Assembly: GCF_004402485.1 (NCBI RefSeq)
Contig: NZ_SOFG01000007.1
Location: 1 to 51,680 of the forward strand
From: Cryobacterium algoricola
Lineage (GTDB): Bacteria > Actinomycetota > Actinomycetes > Actinomycetales > Microbacteriaceae
DNA length: 51,680 bases
Direction of reading: 5' to 3'
The position numbers and the translations under genes are program-made. Below are positions 15,507 to 22,784 of this stretch, piece after piece (position 1 is the first letter of the stretch; each line of letters begins with the position of its first letter). The notes below the pieces were generated by a model. It saw nothing but the letters and a program-made list of their open reading frames with translations. It searched no databases and had not been told where the DNA came from.

Positions 15507-16627
15507 CGTGCGGCCGGTTCGGGGGTCGGCGCCGTGTTCAGGTCGCTCGCGAGTGCGTGAGCCGATCCGAGCTCGACCGTGAGCGCGGCGACGAAGGCAT
15601 CGATGTCGGTCTCCTCGGTGTCGAAACCGCACATCCAGCGCACCTCGCCGGTCGCCGGGTTCCAGTCGTAGAACCGGAACGCCTCGCGCAGGCGGTCGGC
15701 GACGCCGGGCGGCAGCACCGCGAACACCGCGTTGGACTGGGTGGGCTGGCTGAAGGAGACACCCGCGATCGAGCCGTCGGCGATGCCGGCGTCGAGGGCG
15801 GTGCGCAGCTTGGTGGCCATGGCGTTCGCGTGGCCGGCGTTGCGCAGCCAGAGGTCGCCGTCGAGCAGCGCGATCAGCTGAGCCGAGATGAATCGCATCT
15901 TCGAGGCGAGCTGCATGTTGAGCTTGCGCAGGTAGACCAGGCCCGCGGATGCCTCGGGGTTGAGCACGACGATGCACTCGCCGTACATCATCCCGTTCTT
16001 GGTGCCGCCGAAGCTCAGCACGTCGACGCCGGCGTCGCGCGTGAACGCGCGGAACGGGACACCGAGCGCCACGGCCGCGTTGGAGAGGCGGGCGCCGTCC
16101 ATGTGCAGGGTCATCCCGTTCGCGTGCGCGTGGTCGGCGATGGCCCGCACCTCGTCGACGCTGTACGCGGTGCCGAGTTCGGTGGTCTGGGTGATCGAGA
16201 CGACGAGCGGCTGGGCGCGGTGCTCGTCCCCCCACCCCCAGGCCTGCTGGTCGATCAGCTCGGGGGTGAGCTTGCCGTCCGGGGTATCGACGGTGAGGAG
16301 CTTGATGCCGGCGACCTTCTCGGGGGCACCGCCCTCATCCGAGTTGATGTGCGCGGTCGATGCGCAGATGACGGCGCCCCAGCGCGGCAGCATCGACTGC
16401 AGGCCGACGACGTTCGCGCCGGTGCCATTGAAGACGGGGAAGGCCTCTGTGCCCTCGCCGAAGTGCCGCGCGAACACCTCCTGCAGTCGCTCGGTGTAGA
16501 CGTCTTCGCCGTAGGCGATCTGGTGGGCGCCGTTGGCCCTGCCGATCGCCTCGAGGATCTCGGGGTGCACCCCGGAGTAGTTGTCCGAGGCGAAACCGCG
16601 CGAGGAAAGGTCATGGAGTTGAGTCAC
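15503..16627 (-). CDS. Low-specificity L-threonine aldolase family protein (PLP)
   Basis: The 374-residue fold-type I PLP enzyme has SFGGTKNGMMYGE, whose Lys210 forms the cofactor Schiff base, and MDGARLSNAAVALG with the conserved Asp/Gly/Ala/Arg. It should cleave beta-hydroxy amino acids such as threonine to glycine and an aldehyde, although some relatives act on other beta-substituted amino acids. The start is GTG at 16627, six bases after AAGGAT; an ATG at 16645 would add six residues. It overlaps the acyl-CoA ligase by four bases. That pairing is unusual and no shared pathway is obvious. Confidence 0.9.
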   Translation of the reverse strand: MTQLHDLSSRGFASDNYSGVHPEILEAIGRANGAHQIAYGEDVYTERLQEVFARHFGEGTEAFPVFNGTGANVVGLQSMLPRWGAVICASTAHINSDEGGAPEKVAGIKLLTVDTPDGKLTPELIDQQAWGWGDEHRAQPLVVSITQTTELGTAYSVDEVRAIADHAHANGMTLHMDGARLSNAAVALGVPFRAFTRDAGVDVLSFGGTKNGMMYGECIVVLNPEASAGLVYLRKLNMQLASKMRFISAQLIALLDGDLWLRNAGHANAMATKLRTALDAGIADGSIAGVSFSQPTQSNAVFAVLPPGVADRLREAFRFYDWNPATGEVRWMCGFDTEETDIDAFVAALTVELGSAHALASDLNTAPTPEPAAR

Positions 16628-16713
16628 CCCTCCATCCTTGCGCATCCGGCTCCGCCGCCACTGTGAGTCGTGCCGACCGGGCGACTCCCGAGCATCCGTT
16701 CAGCCGCGTCCGC

Positions 16714-17853
16714 TCAGCCCTGGAGTGCCTCGCGGAAGGTGACCCGTGCGCCCATCCGGAGCAGCGAATTCGCGTAGATCCGGGAGCCGATCAGGATCAC
16801 GAGCGCGGTCGAGGCGAGCAGGATCGCGAGTGAGAGCAGCGGTTCCCACCAGGCGGCGGTGCCGAGGAAGATCCGCATCGGCATTCCGACGGGTGCCGAG
16901 AACGGAATGTAGGACATGATTGCGAGCACGGTGGGGTTGTCGTTGAACAGGATCACCAGGAAATACGGAATCATCACGAGGACGAGCACCGGCGACGTCG
17001 CGGAGCCGACGTCCTCCTGCCGGGACACCATCGACGCCGTCGCCGCGAACAGCGAGGCGAGCATAACGAACCCGAACGCGAAGAACACCGCGAACCAGAC
17101 GAGCGCCGGGCCGATGTCGCCGAGCAGGACGTGCTGGCCGGTGACCGCCATGCCGATCGAGACGAGCAGGCCGATCGCGACGATCTGCCCGAAGGCCATG
17201 ACGCTGTTGCCGACGACCTTGCCGGCGAGGAGCGCCCGCACCGGGATGGTCGTCATCAGGATCTCGACGACGCGGGTCTGCTTCTCCTCGACGACGCTCT
17301 GCGCGATTGTGGAGCCGAAGGTGATCGCCGACATGAAGAAGACGAGCCCGAAACCGATCGCGACGAGGTACACGAGGCCCTCGCCCTGTTTCGACGGTTC
17401 CAGGAGGGTCACCTCCGGCCGGAGGCTCAGGACGCCGACGACCTCGAGCGGGGTCCCGGAGAGGGCGATCACCCGCACGGGCAGCGGGTAGCCGGCCTGC
17501 GACTCCGCGGGCACGATCGCGGCGGTCACCGTGCCCGCGCGCACGAGGGACTCGGCGGCGGCGACGTCGTCGGCCTCGACGGCGGTCAGCGTGCCGGCCT
17601 GGCGCACGATCTGCGCGGCGGCGGACCCGACCACCGCGACCTTGGGCAGGGTCTGGTTCTGGCTCGCGATGCCGCCGGCGACGACGGACCCGATGGAGAC
17701 GAGCAGCAGGATGCCCGTGGAGATCAGGAAGGCCTTGCTGCGGAGCCGGGCCACGATCTCCCGGGTCGCCACGAGCCGGACGCTCTGCCCGAGCGAGGGC
17801 GCGGGATGCCGCGGGTACCGTGTCGGGGTGGCGTTGCCGCTCGCGGCGCTCAC
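16714..17853 (-). CDS. ABC-2 type transporter permease (NatB-like)
   Basis: This 379-residue membrane protein has an N-terminal span at about residues 43-65, an extracytoplasmic domain of roughly 110 residues, then five or six spans. SVVEEKQTRVVEILMTTIPVRALLAGKV is the coupling-helix stretch typical of the NatB/YhaP group. It should form the channel of an exporter driven by the preceding ATPase, whose stop it overlaps by four bases. The NatAB family in Bacillus exports sodium, but the substrate here is unknown. Confidence 0.9.
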   Translation of the reverse strand: MSAASGNATPTRYPRHPAPSLGQSVRLVATREIVARLRSKAFLISTGILLLVSIGSVVAGGIASQNQTLPKVAVVGSAAAQIVRQAGTLTAVEADDVAAAESLVRAGTVTAAIVPAESQAGYPLPVRVIALSGTPLEVVGVLSLRPEVTLLEPSKQGEGLVYLVAIGFGLVFFMSAITFGSTIAQSVVEEKQTRVVEILMTTIPVRALLAGKVVGNSVMAFGQIVAIGLLVSIGMAVTGQHVLLGDIGPALVWFAVFFAFGFVMLASLFAATASMVSRQEDVGSATSPVLVLVMIPYFLVILFNDNPTVLAIMSYIPFSAPVGMPMRIFLGTAAWWEPLLSLAILLASTALVILIGSRIYANSLLRMGARVTFREALQG

Positions 17854-18734
17854 TGGACGACCTCCTTGAAGATGGTGGCGAGGCTCGGGCGTTGCTGGCT
17901 GAACGCGGAGACGGGGCCGCGCTCGAGGGCGAGGCGGAGGACGTGCTGGCTCGCGGCATCCGTCTGGGCCTCGAAGACCGCGAAACCGCCGTTCACCTCG
18001 AGGACGTCGATGCCGGGGACGGTGCGGACCCAGCCGACGTCGTCACCCGTGCGGATCTCGAAGCGCGGGCTGCTGTGCCGTTCGCGAAGCTCGTCGCGGG
18101 GGCCGTTCGCGCGGATCTCGCCGCCGGCGATGATGACGAGGTCGTCGCAGAGGCGTTCGACGATGTCGAGCTGGTGCGACGAGAACAGCACAGGGACGCC
18201 GCGTGCGGCATAACTGCCGAGCACGCCCATCACGACCTCCACCGCGAGCGGGTCGAGCCCGGAGAACGGTTCGTCGAGGACGAGGAACTCGGGGTCGTGC
18301 ACGAGGGCCGCCGCGATCTGCGCGCGCTGCTGGTTGCCGAGGGAGAGCGATTCGACGAGATCGCCACTGCGCTCGCCGAGGCCGAGGCGTTCGAGCAGCT
18401 CTGCGGTGTTGCGCCGGGCGGATGCCGGCGGCAGCCCGTGCAGGCGGGCCAGGTAGACGAGTTGCTCGCCGATCTTCATCTTGGGGTAGAGCCCGCGTTC
18501 CTCGGGCATGTAGCCGAAGCGGCGGCGGTCGTCCGCGGTGAGCGGGACCCCATCGAGCCGGACCACGCCCGAGTCGGACGAGAGCACGCCGAGGATGATC
18601 CGCATCGCCGTGGTCTTGCCCGCACCGTTCGCCCCGACGAACCCGGTCAGGCGGCCGTCGGCAATGTCGAAGCTCACATCGGTGAGCACCTGCCGGGTGC
18701 CGAACCGCTTGTCAACGTGCTCGATCGAAAGCAT
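17850..18734 (-). CDS. ABC transporter ATP-binding protein (NatA-like)
   Basis: This 294-residue ATPase shows Walker A GANGAGKT (about residues 36-43), the signature LSLGNQQR in place of the usual LSGGQ, Walker B FLVLDEPFSGLD and a switch histidine in FSSHQ. The 70-residue C-terminal part is a DUF4162-type regulatory domain, as in exporters. The ATG has GGAGGAGG upstream. It is co-transcribed with the permease, probably as a two-gene exporter, and lies 26 bases after the AAA protein gene. Confidence 0.93.
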   Translation of the reverse strand: MLSIEHVDKRFGTRQVLTDVSFDIADGRLTGFVGANGAGKTTAMRIILGVLSSDSGVVRLDGVPLTADDRRRFGYMPEERGLYPKMKIGEQLVYLARLHGLPPASARRNTAELLERLGLGERSGDLVESLSLGNQQRAQIAAALVHDPEFLVLDEPFSGLDPLAVEVVMGVLGSYAARGVPVLFSSHQLDIVERLCDDLVIIAGGEIRANGPRDELRERHSSPRFEIRTGDDVGWVRTVPGIDVLEVNGGFAVFEAQTDAASQHVLRLALERGPVSAFSQQRPSLATIFKEVVQ

Positions 18735-18760
18735 GCCCCTCCTCCGTCTGAACGCCCACG

Positions 18761-20164
18761 CTAGCGCGGGCCGCCGACCTGCGGGGCGGCGGTTTCGGGG
18801 GACGCTCCGAGGAGACGGCGGGTGAGGGCGCCGCGGGCCGAGACCAGCGCGTCCAGGGCCTCGGCGAGATCCGCGTCGCGGGGTGGCCGGGCGGCCTCGG
18901 CGGCGAGCAGGACGGTGCGCCGCATGAGTTCCTTGGCGAAGGCGCCCGTCGCACCAGTGGCGCGCTCGGCGGCGGCGTGGATCGCCCCGGGGGAGAGCGG
19001 CAGGCCGCGCGCGTAGAGCTCGAAAAGTTGACGTCGCGCATCCGCATCGGGCAGCGGGATCTCCACGGCGAGGTCGACGCGGCCGGGGCGGTCGGCGAGG
19101 GCGCGTTCGAGCACGTCGACCCGGTTCGTCGTGAGCACGAAGGCGACGTCGGCGTCGCCGTCGAGCCCGTCGAGGGCATCGAGCATCGCGAACAGCAACG
19201 GCTGCGGGCCCTGCGCCAGGGAGCGGTCCTCGGCGATGAGGTCGACGTCCTCGAGCACGACGATGGCGGGCTGCATCGCCCGGGCGAGCTCAGCGGCCTG
19301 GGTGACGAACACGATGCTGTTGCCCGTGAGAACGACTGCGGTCACCCCGGGAGTCGCGCTCAGGAGGTGTCGCACCGTGAGCGTTTTTCCGGTGCCGGGA
19401 GGGCCGTAGAGCAGGACGCCCCGCTTCAGGTGCCGGCCGGAGGCCCGCAAGGCCCGGCGATGCGCCCCGATCCCGACGACCTGGCGCAGGATCTCGTCGA
19501 GCACGCCGGGCGGGAGGATCACGTCCTCGACCGGGACCTCGGGCCGCGGCAGGAAATCGGCGCCCGCGGCCCCCATGTTGTATTGGTTGCCGCTGAAGGA
19601 CAGCACCTGGCCGCGGAGCACGCTGCGCTCGAGCATCAGGCGCCGGAGGGCGGAGAGGAACGCCGCGCTGCCGGCCTCGTCGACGGCGAGGATCTCGAGC
19701 CGGGCGCTCTGGCGGTTGAACTCGGGGCGGGCGCCGCGTTGCAGCACGGCGACCGGATGCCCGTCCACGGTCAGCAGGCGGATGCCGAAGGAGACGACGC
19801 GACGTTCGGTGTCCGGGCCGGTCGCCGCGGTGATGTAGTCGACGGGCGCCGTCCCATAGGCGAGAAAGGGGCTGGAGATGAGCTCCTGGAACGAGCAGTG
19901 CTCCCGCTGCTGGCCGCCGGAGACTCCGAGCAACCGGGAACCGGGCCCGGCGGCGAGTTCGTCGAGGGCGATCTCCGCATCGACCAGGCGGTGAGCGGGC
20001 AGGTCTTCGGTGACGAGGGGGAGCGTGGTGACGTCGGCGTGCAGGAACTCCTCCACCACTTCGCCGAGCGGGGTGCGGGACGACGGGGTCGGTCGTGGCG
20101 CGAGGATCAGCTCCTCCATGAACCGCCGAGCCGTGTCCAGGAATTCCGTCTGGCGATCGTCCAT
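18761..20164 (-). CDS. AAA family ATPase of unknown role
   Basis: This 467-residue protein has one AAA+ module in its C-terminal half. Walker A GPPGTGKT is near residue 250, Walker B IVVLEDVDL near 305, and TTNRVDVLERAL plus DRPGRVD give sensor 1 and the arginine-finger region. No FtsH-type protease domain follows. The N-terminal 210 residues are soluble and I recognise no domain in them. It resembles the CDC48/FtsH-like AAA group and may remodel a protein or complex. It sits directly before the ABC exporter genes and behind the SDR gene on the same strand, so it may share a transcript with them. Confidence 0.82.
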   Translation of the reverse strand: MDDRQTEFLDTARRFMEELILAPRPTPSSRTPLGEVVEEFLHADVTTLPLVTEDLPAHRLVDAEIALDELAAGPGSRLLGVSGGQQREHCSFQELISSPFLAYGTAPVDYITAATGPDTERRVVSFGIRLLTVDGHPVAVLQRGARPEFNRQSARLEILAVDEAGSAAFLSALRRLMLERSVLRGQVLSFSGNQYNMGAAGADFLPRPEVPVEDVILPPGVLDEILRQVVGIGAHRRALRASGRHLKRGVLLYGPPGTGKTLTVRHLLSATPGVTAVVLTGNSIVFVTQAAELARAMQPAIVVLEDVDLIAEDRSLAQGPQPLLFAMLDALDGLDGDADVAFVLTTNRVDVLERALADRPGRVDLAVEIPLPDADARRQLFELYARGLPLSPGAIHAAAERATGATGAFAKELMRRTVLLAAEAARPPRDADLAEALDALVSARGALTRRLLGASPETAAPQVGGPR

Positions 20165-20273
20165 GGTGTGCTCCCCCGAGCCGTCGATGGTGCCGGTTGG
20201 TGCGCTGCTGGTGCGTCTGTGCGTTCAGGCTAGTGGTCGCAGGGCCGGCTGGCCACTATCTGTGGCCGGGAGG

Positions 20274-20963
20274 TCAGCCGAGGGGGATGCGGGTGTTGGT
20301 GACGGATGCCGCCGGCACGTCCCAGAGGGCGACCACCCGTTCGGCGAGCTCGGGTTCGAGGCCGTCGAGGGCGCGGACGACGAAGATCGCGGTCGCGGCG
20401 GTCTGGCCGCTCGGCAGGGCAGCCTTCGCGAAGCCGTGGCCGACGGCGCGGGTCCAGGTCTCGGCCGCCGACTTCGCCGCGGCGTAGTTGGCGCCGCCGG
20501 GGGTGGGGGTGCCCACCGAGACCGAGGAGACGATGGCGAGGCGCCCGGCCGGCGAGGCCAGCAGGTCGGCGTTGAAGGCGCGGGTCGTATTGCGCAGCGT
20601 CGTGACGATATTCCGGTGCAGGAATGCCCAGTCCTCGTCGGACTGCCCGGCGAGCCCGCCGCCGCCGCGCCAGCCGCCGACGAGGTGGATGAGCCCGTCG
20701 ATCATGCCGTGATCGGCATGGACGCGTTCGGCGAGGCCCGTGACGGCCGGGGGGTCGGCGAGGTCGCAGACGTAGGGGAATGCGCCGGGCACGCTCTCGA
20801 CGAGCGCGTCGAGGCGCTGCCCGTTCGAGCCGACGACGATCACGCGGGCGCCGGCCCCGGCCAGCGCCGCGGACACCGCACGGCCGGCGGTACTCGTCGC
20901 GCCCGCGACGAGTACCGTGCGGCCGGCGACGGACCGGCGCGCGGAATCCACTGCTTCGGTCAT
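20274..20963 (-). CDS. SDR family NAD(P)-dependent oxidoreductase
   Basis: This short-chain dehydrogenase of 229 residues has a dinucleotide loop AGATSTAGRAV (a variant of TGxxxGxG) and an active-site pair in ANYAAAKSAAE (YxxxK), with Ser in IVSSVSVG. The usual NNAG motif is replaced by HLVGGWRGGGG, as in a subset of divergent SDRs. It begins 20 bases after the DUF6421 gene ends, without a clear ribosome-binding site, so it is probably translated from the same message. The two products may act on the same compound, which is unknown. Confidence 0.85.
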   Translation of the reverse strand: MTEAVDSARRSVAGRTVLVAGATSTAGRAVSAALAGAGARVIVVGSNGQRLDALVESVPGAFPYVCDLADPPAVTGLAERVHADHGMIDGLIHLVGGWRGGGGLAGQSDEDWAFLHRNIVTTLRNTTRAFNADLLASPAGRLAIVSSVSVGTPTPGGANYAAAKSAAETWTRAVGHGFAKAALPSGQTAATAIFVVRALDGLEPELAERVVALWDVPAASVTNTRIPLG

Positions 20964-20983
20964 CGTCGCCGGCCCAGCCCGGC

Positions 20984-22369
20984 CTAGTCGCGCCCGGTGA
21001 TGCCGGCCGTCGACTCGATGACGGTCTTCATCTTCTTGTCGAGCGCCTCGAAGAACATCGAGAGCGGAAACTCGTCGTCGAGGACGAGGTCGGTGTACCC
21101 CTTCGGCGGCCCGGCGAGCACGTCGATGGGCAGCCCGCGCGCCCAGGTGGACGCCGGGTTCGGAGTGAGCGTCTCGGCGACCATCGCGTACGCGGCGAGC
21201 CAGTGTGCCTTCTTCGGCCGGTCGATCGAGGCCCAGTAGAGCTCGTCGATCCGGGCTCCGAGGGCGATCACGACATCGGGGACGGCGTCCCAGTCGAAGG
21301 TGAGCGCCGTGTCCGTCCAGTGCAGCACATGGTGCTGGTGCATCCACGCGAACAGCAGTTGCCCGCCGAGGCCGTCGTAGTTGCGTACCCGGCTGCCGCT
21401 GATCGCGAACCGGAAGATCCGGTCGAAGATCACCGCGTACTGCACGAGGCTCGCGTGCCTGCGGGCCTCCGGGCTCGCGTTGTCGTCGCGCTCGATCGTC
21501 ACGGCCTCGCGGAAGGCGGTGAGGTCGCAGCGCAGTTCCTCGAGGGAGTAGAGGAAGAACGGCATCCGCTGCTTGATCATGAACGGGTCGAAGGGGAGGT
21601 CGCCGCGCATGTGGGTGCGGTCGTGGATCAGGTCCCACATTACGAAGGTCTCTTCGGCGAGGCGCTGGTCCTCGAGCAGCAGGGACAGGCCGGCAGGCAC
21701 CTCGAGTCGGGTGATGGCGGATGCCGCGCGCACGACCCTGCGGAACCGGGCGGCCTCACGGTCGGCGAAGATGGCGCCCCACGTGAACGTGGGGATCTCC
21801 CGCATCGCGACCGTCTCGGGGAAGAGCACCGCGGAATTGGTGTCGTACCCGGGCGTGAAGTCGAGGAACCGGATCGGCACGAACAGCTTGTTCGTGTATT
21901 CCTGCTCCAGCTCGGCGACGAACTCCGGCCAGATCACCTCGACGAGGACCGCCTCGACCAGCCGGTTCGTGCTGCCGTTCTGCGTGTACATCGGGAAGAC
22001 GACGAGGTGACGGATTCCGGCGTCCCGGTGCGCCTGGGGCTGGAACTCCATCAGGGAGTCGAAGAAGTCGGGCACGCCGAAGTCCTCGGTCGCCCAGCGG
22101 GCGAAATCACGGTCGAGCGCCGCGAGGTAGCCGGCGTCGTGCGGGAAGTGCGGGGCGAGTTCTTCAATGGCCGAGCGGATCACGGCGACGTGGCCGGCGG
22201 CATCCGCCCGGTCGGTGGGCTCGGGGACCGAGCCGTCCTTCGCCTGGATGGCCTGCATCGCGGTCGCGGCCGCCTTGAGCCGGAGCCACTCCGACGACGT
22301 CGCGAGGTTCGCGGCGTCTTCGAGAACCTCGGGCTCACCGACCAGTGCATCTGCAATGTAATTCGACAT
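20984..22369 (-). CDS. DUF6421 family protein
   Basis: The 461-residue protein resembles an actinobacterial family of unknown function (DUF6421). It is soluble and aromatic-rich, with no recognised catalytic domain. Striking conserved-looking stretches are MWDLIHDRTHMRGDLPFDPF and FAWMHQHHVLHWTD. The several His/Asp residues could bind a metal, but that is my inference. The ATG at 22369 has GGGAGG five bases upstream. The gene heads a minus-strand run with an SDR gene 20 bases behind it, suggesting an enzyme pair. Confidence 0.75.
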   Translation of the reverse strand: MSNYIADALVGEPEVLEDAANLATSSEWLRLKAAATAMQAIQAKDGSVPEPTDRADAAGHVAVIRSAIEELAPHFPHDAGYLAALDRDFARWATEDFGVPDFFDSLMEFQPQAHRDAGIRHLVVFPMYTQNGSTNRLVEAVLVEVIWPEFVAELEQEYTNKLFVPIRFLDFTPGYDTNSAVLFPETVAMREIPTFTWGAIFADREAARFRRVVRAASAITRLEVPAGLSLLLEDQRLAEETFVMWDLIHDRTHMRGDLPFDPFMIKQRMPFFLYSLEELRCDLTAFREAVTIERDDNASPEARRHASLVQYAVIFDRIFRFAISGSRVRNYDGLGGQLLFAWMHQHHVLHWTDTALTFDWDAVPDVVIALGARIDELYWASIDRPKKAHWLAAYAMVAETLTPNPASTWARGLPIDVLAGPPKGYTDLVLDDEFPLSMFFEALDKKMKTVIESTAGITGRD

Positions 22370-22784
22370 GGGAACCTCCCGTCCTCGTGAGTGCCGCGGT
22401 CGCGGCGGGGTGAACGCGTTTCTCGGCGCGCGCCCCCAGCGTATCCGGGGACAGACGGCGTTTTCATGCGGGCTTCCGCAGCGAATCGCTGTGTTCGGTC
22501 GGTTTCGCGCGTGAATATGCCGCGCCCGACCGGCCGGCGTCGGCCCCGGACGCTGGGGATGCGAGTCGGGTTGGCTCGTCATCTCGCTCGCGATGTCCTG
22601 AAACGATTCACGGTCCGTGCGCTCGTCGCGACGGCCTAAACCGGAGGTGAGATGTGCACAAAGATCGTGTACGTTGCTAATGATGTGTGAAAACCCACAC
22701 GACTTTCTCAGCCGGCCCACACGGTCGCGCTGAGCCGTGCCACCGGAGACACACGTCCTTAATCCACACCCAAAGGAGTCCAAG
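22370..22784. other. Divergent intergenic region between DUF6421 and the PTS gene
   Basis: These 415 bases hold the promoters of two divergent genes and no gene I can support. On the DUF6421 side there is a GGATACGCTGG that may contain a -10 box. On the PTS side lie a TAATGAT (-10-like, near 22678), a CRP/GlxR-like inverted repeat at 22684-22699, a second small hairpin (CTCAGC...GCTGAG, about 22709-22734) and the AAAGGAG ribosome-binding site. An 82-codon reading frame at 22391-22639 looks like chance. Confidence 0.5.
22684..22699. promoter_or_regulatory. Possible CRP/GlxR-type operator
   Basis: TGTG-TGAAAACC-CACA matches the core TGTG-N8-CACA of cAMP-receptor (GlxR) sites in actinobacteria, though the inner A and T of TGTGA/TCACA are not kept. 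It lies about 85 bases upstream of the sugar PTS gene, where carbon-status control would be expected. It could instead form a small RNA hairpin (GTGTG/CACAC). Confidence 0.35.

Noticed and set aside
13806..16235. An acyl-CoA ligase extended by about 240 residues at its N-terminus
   Set aside because: The extension is an out-of-frame reading of the threonine aldolase gene; the family alignment begins at the ATG at 15506.
22391..22639. An 82-codon small gene upstream of the PTS gene
   Set aside because: It is Arg-rich, lacks a ribosome-binding site and resembles no family; it is probably chance.
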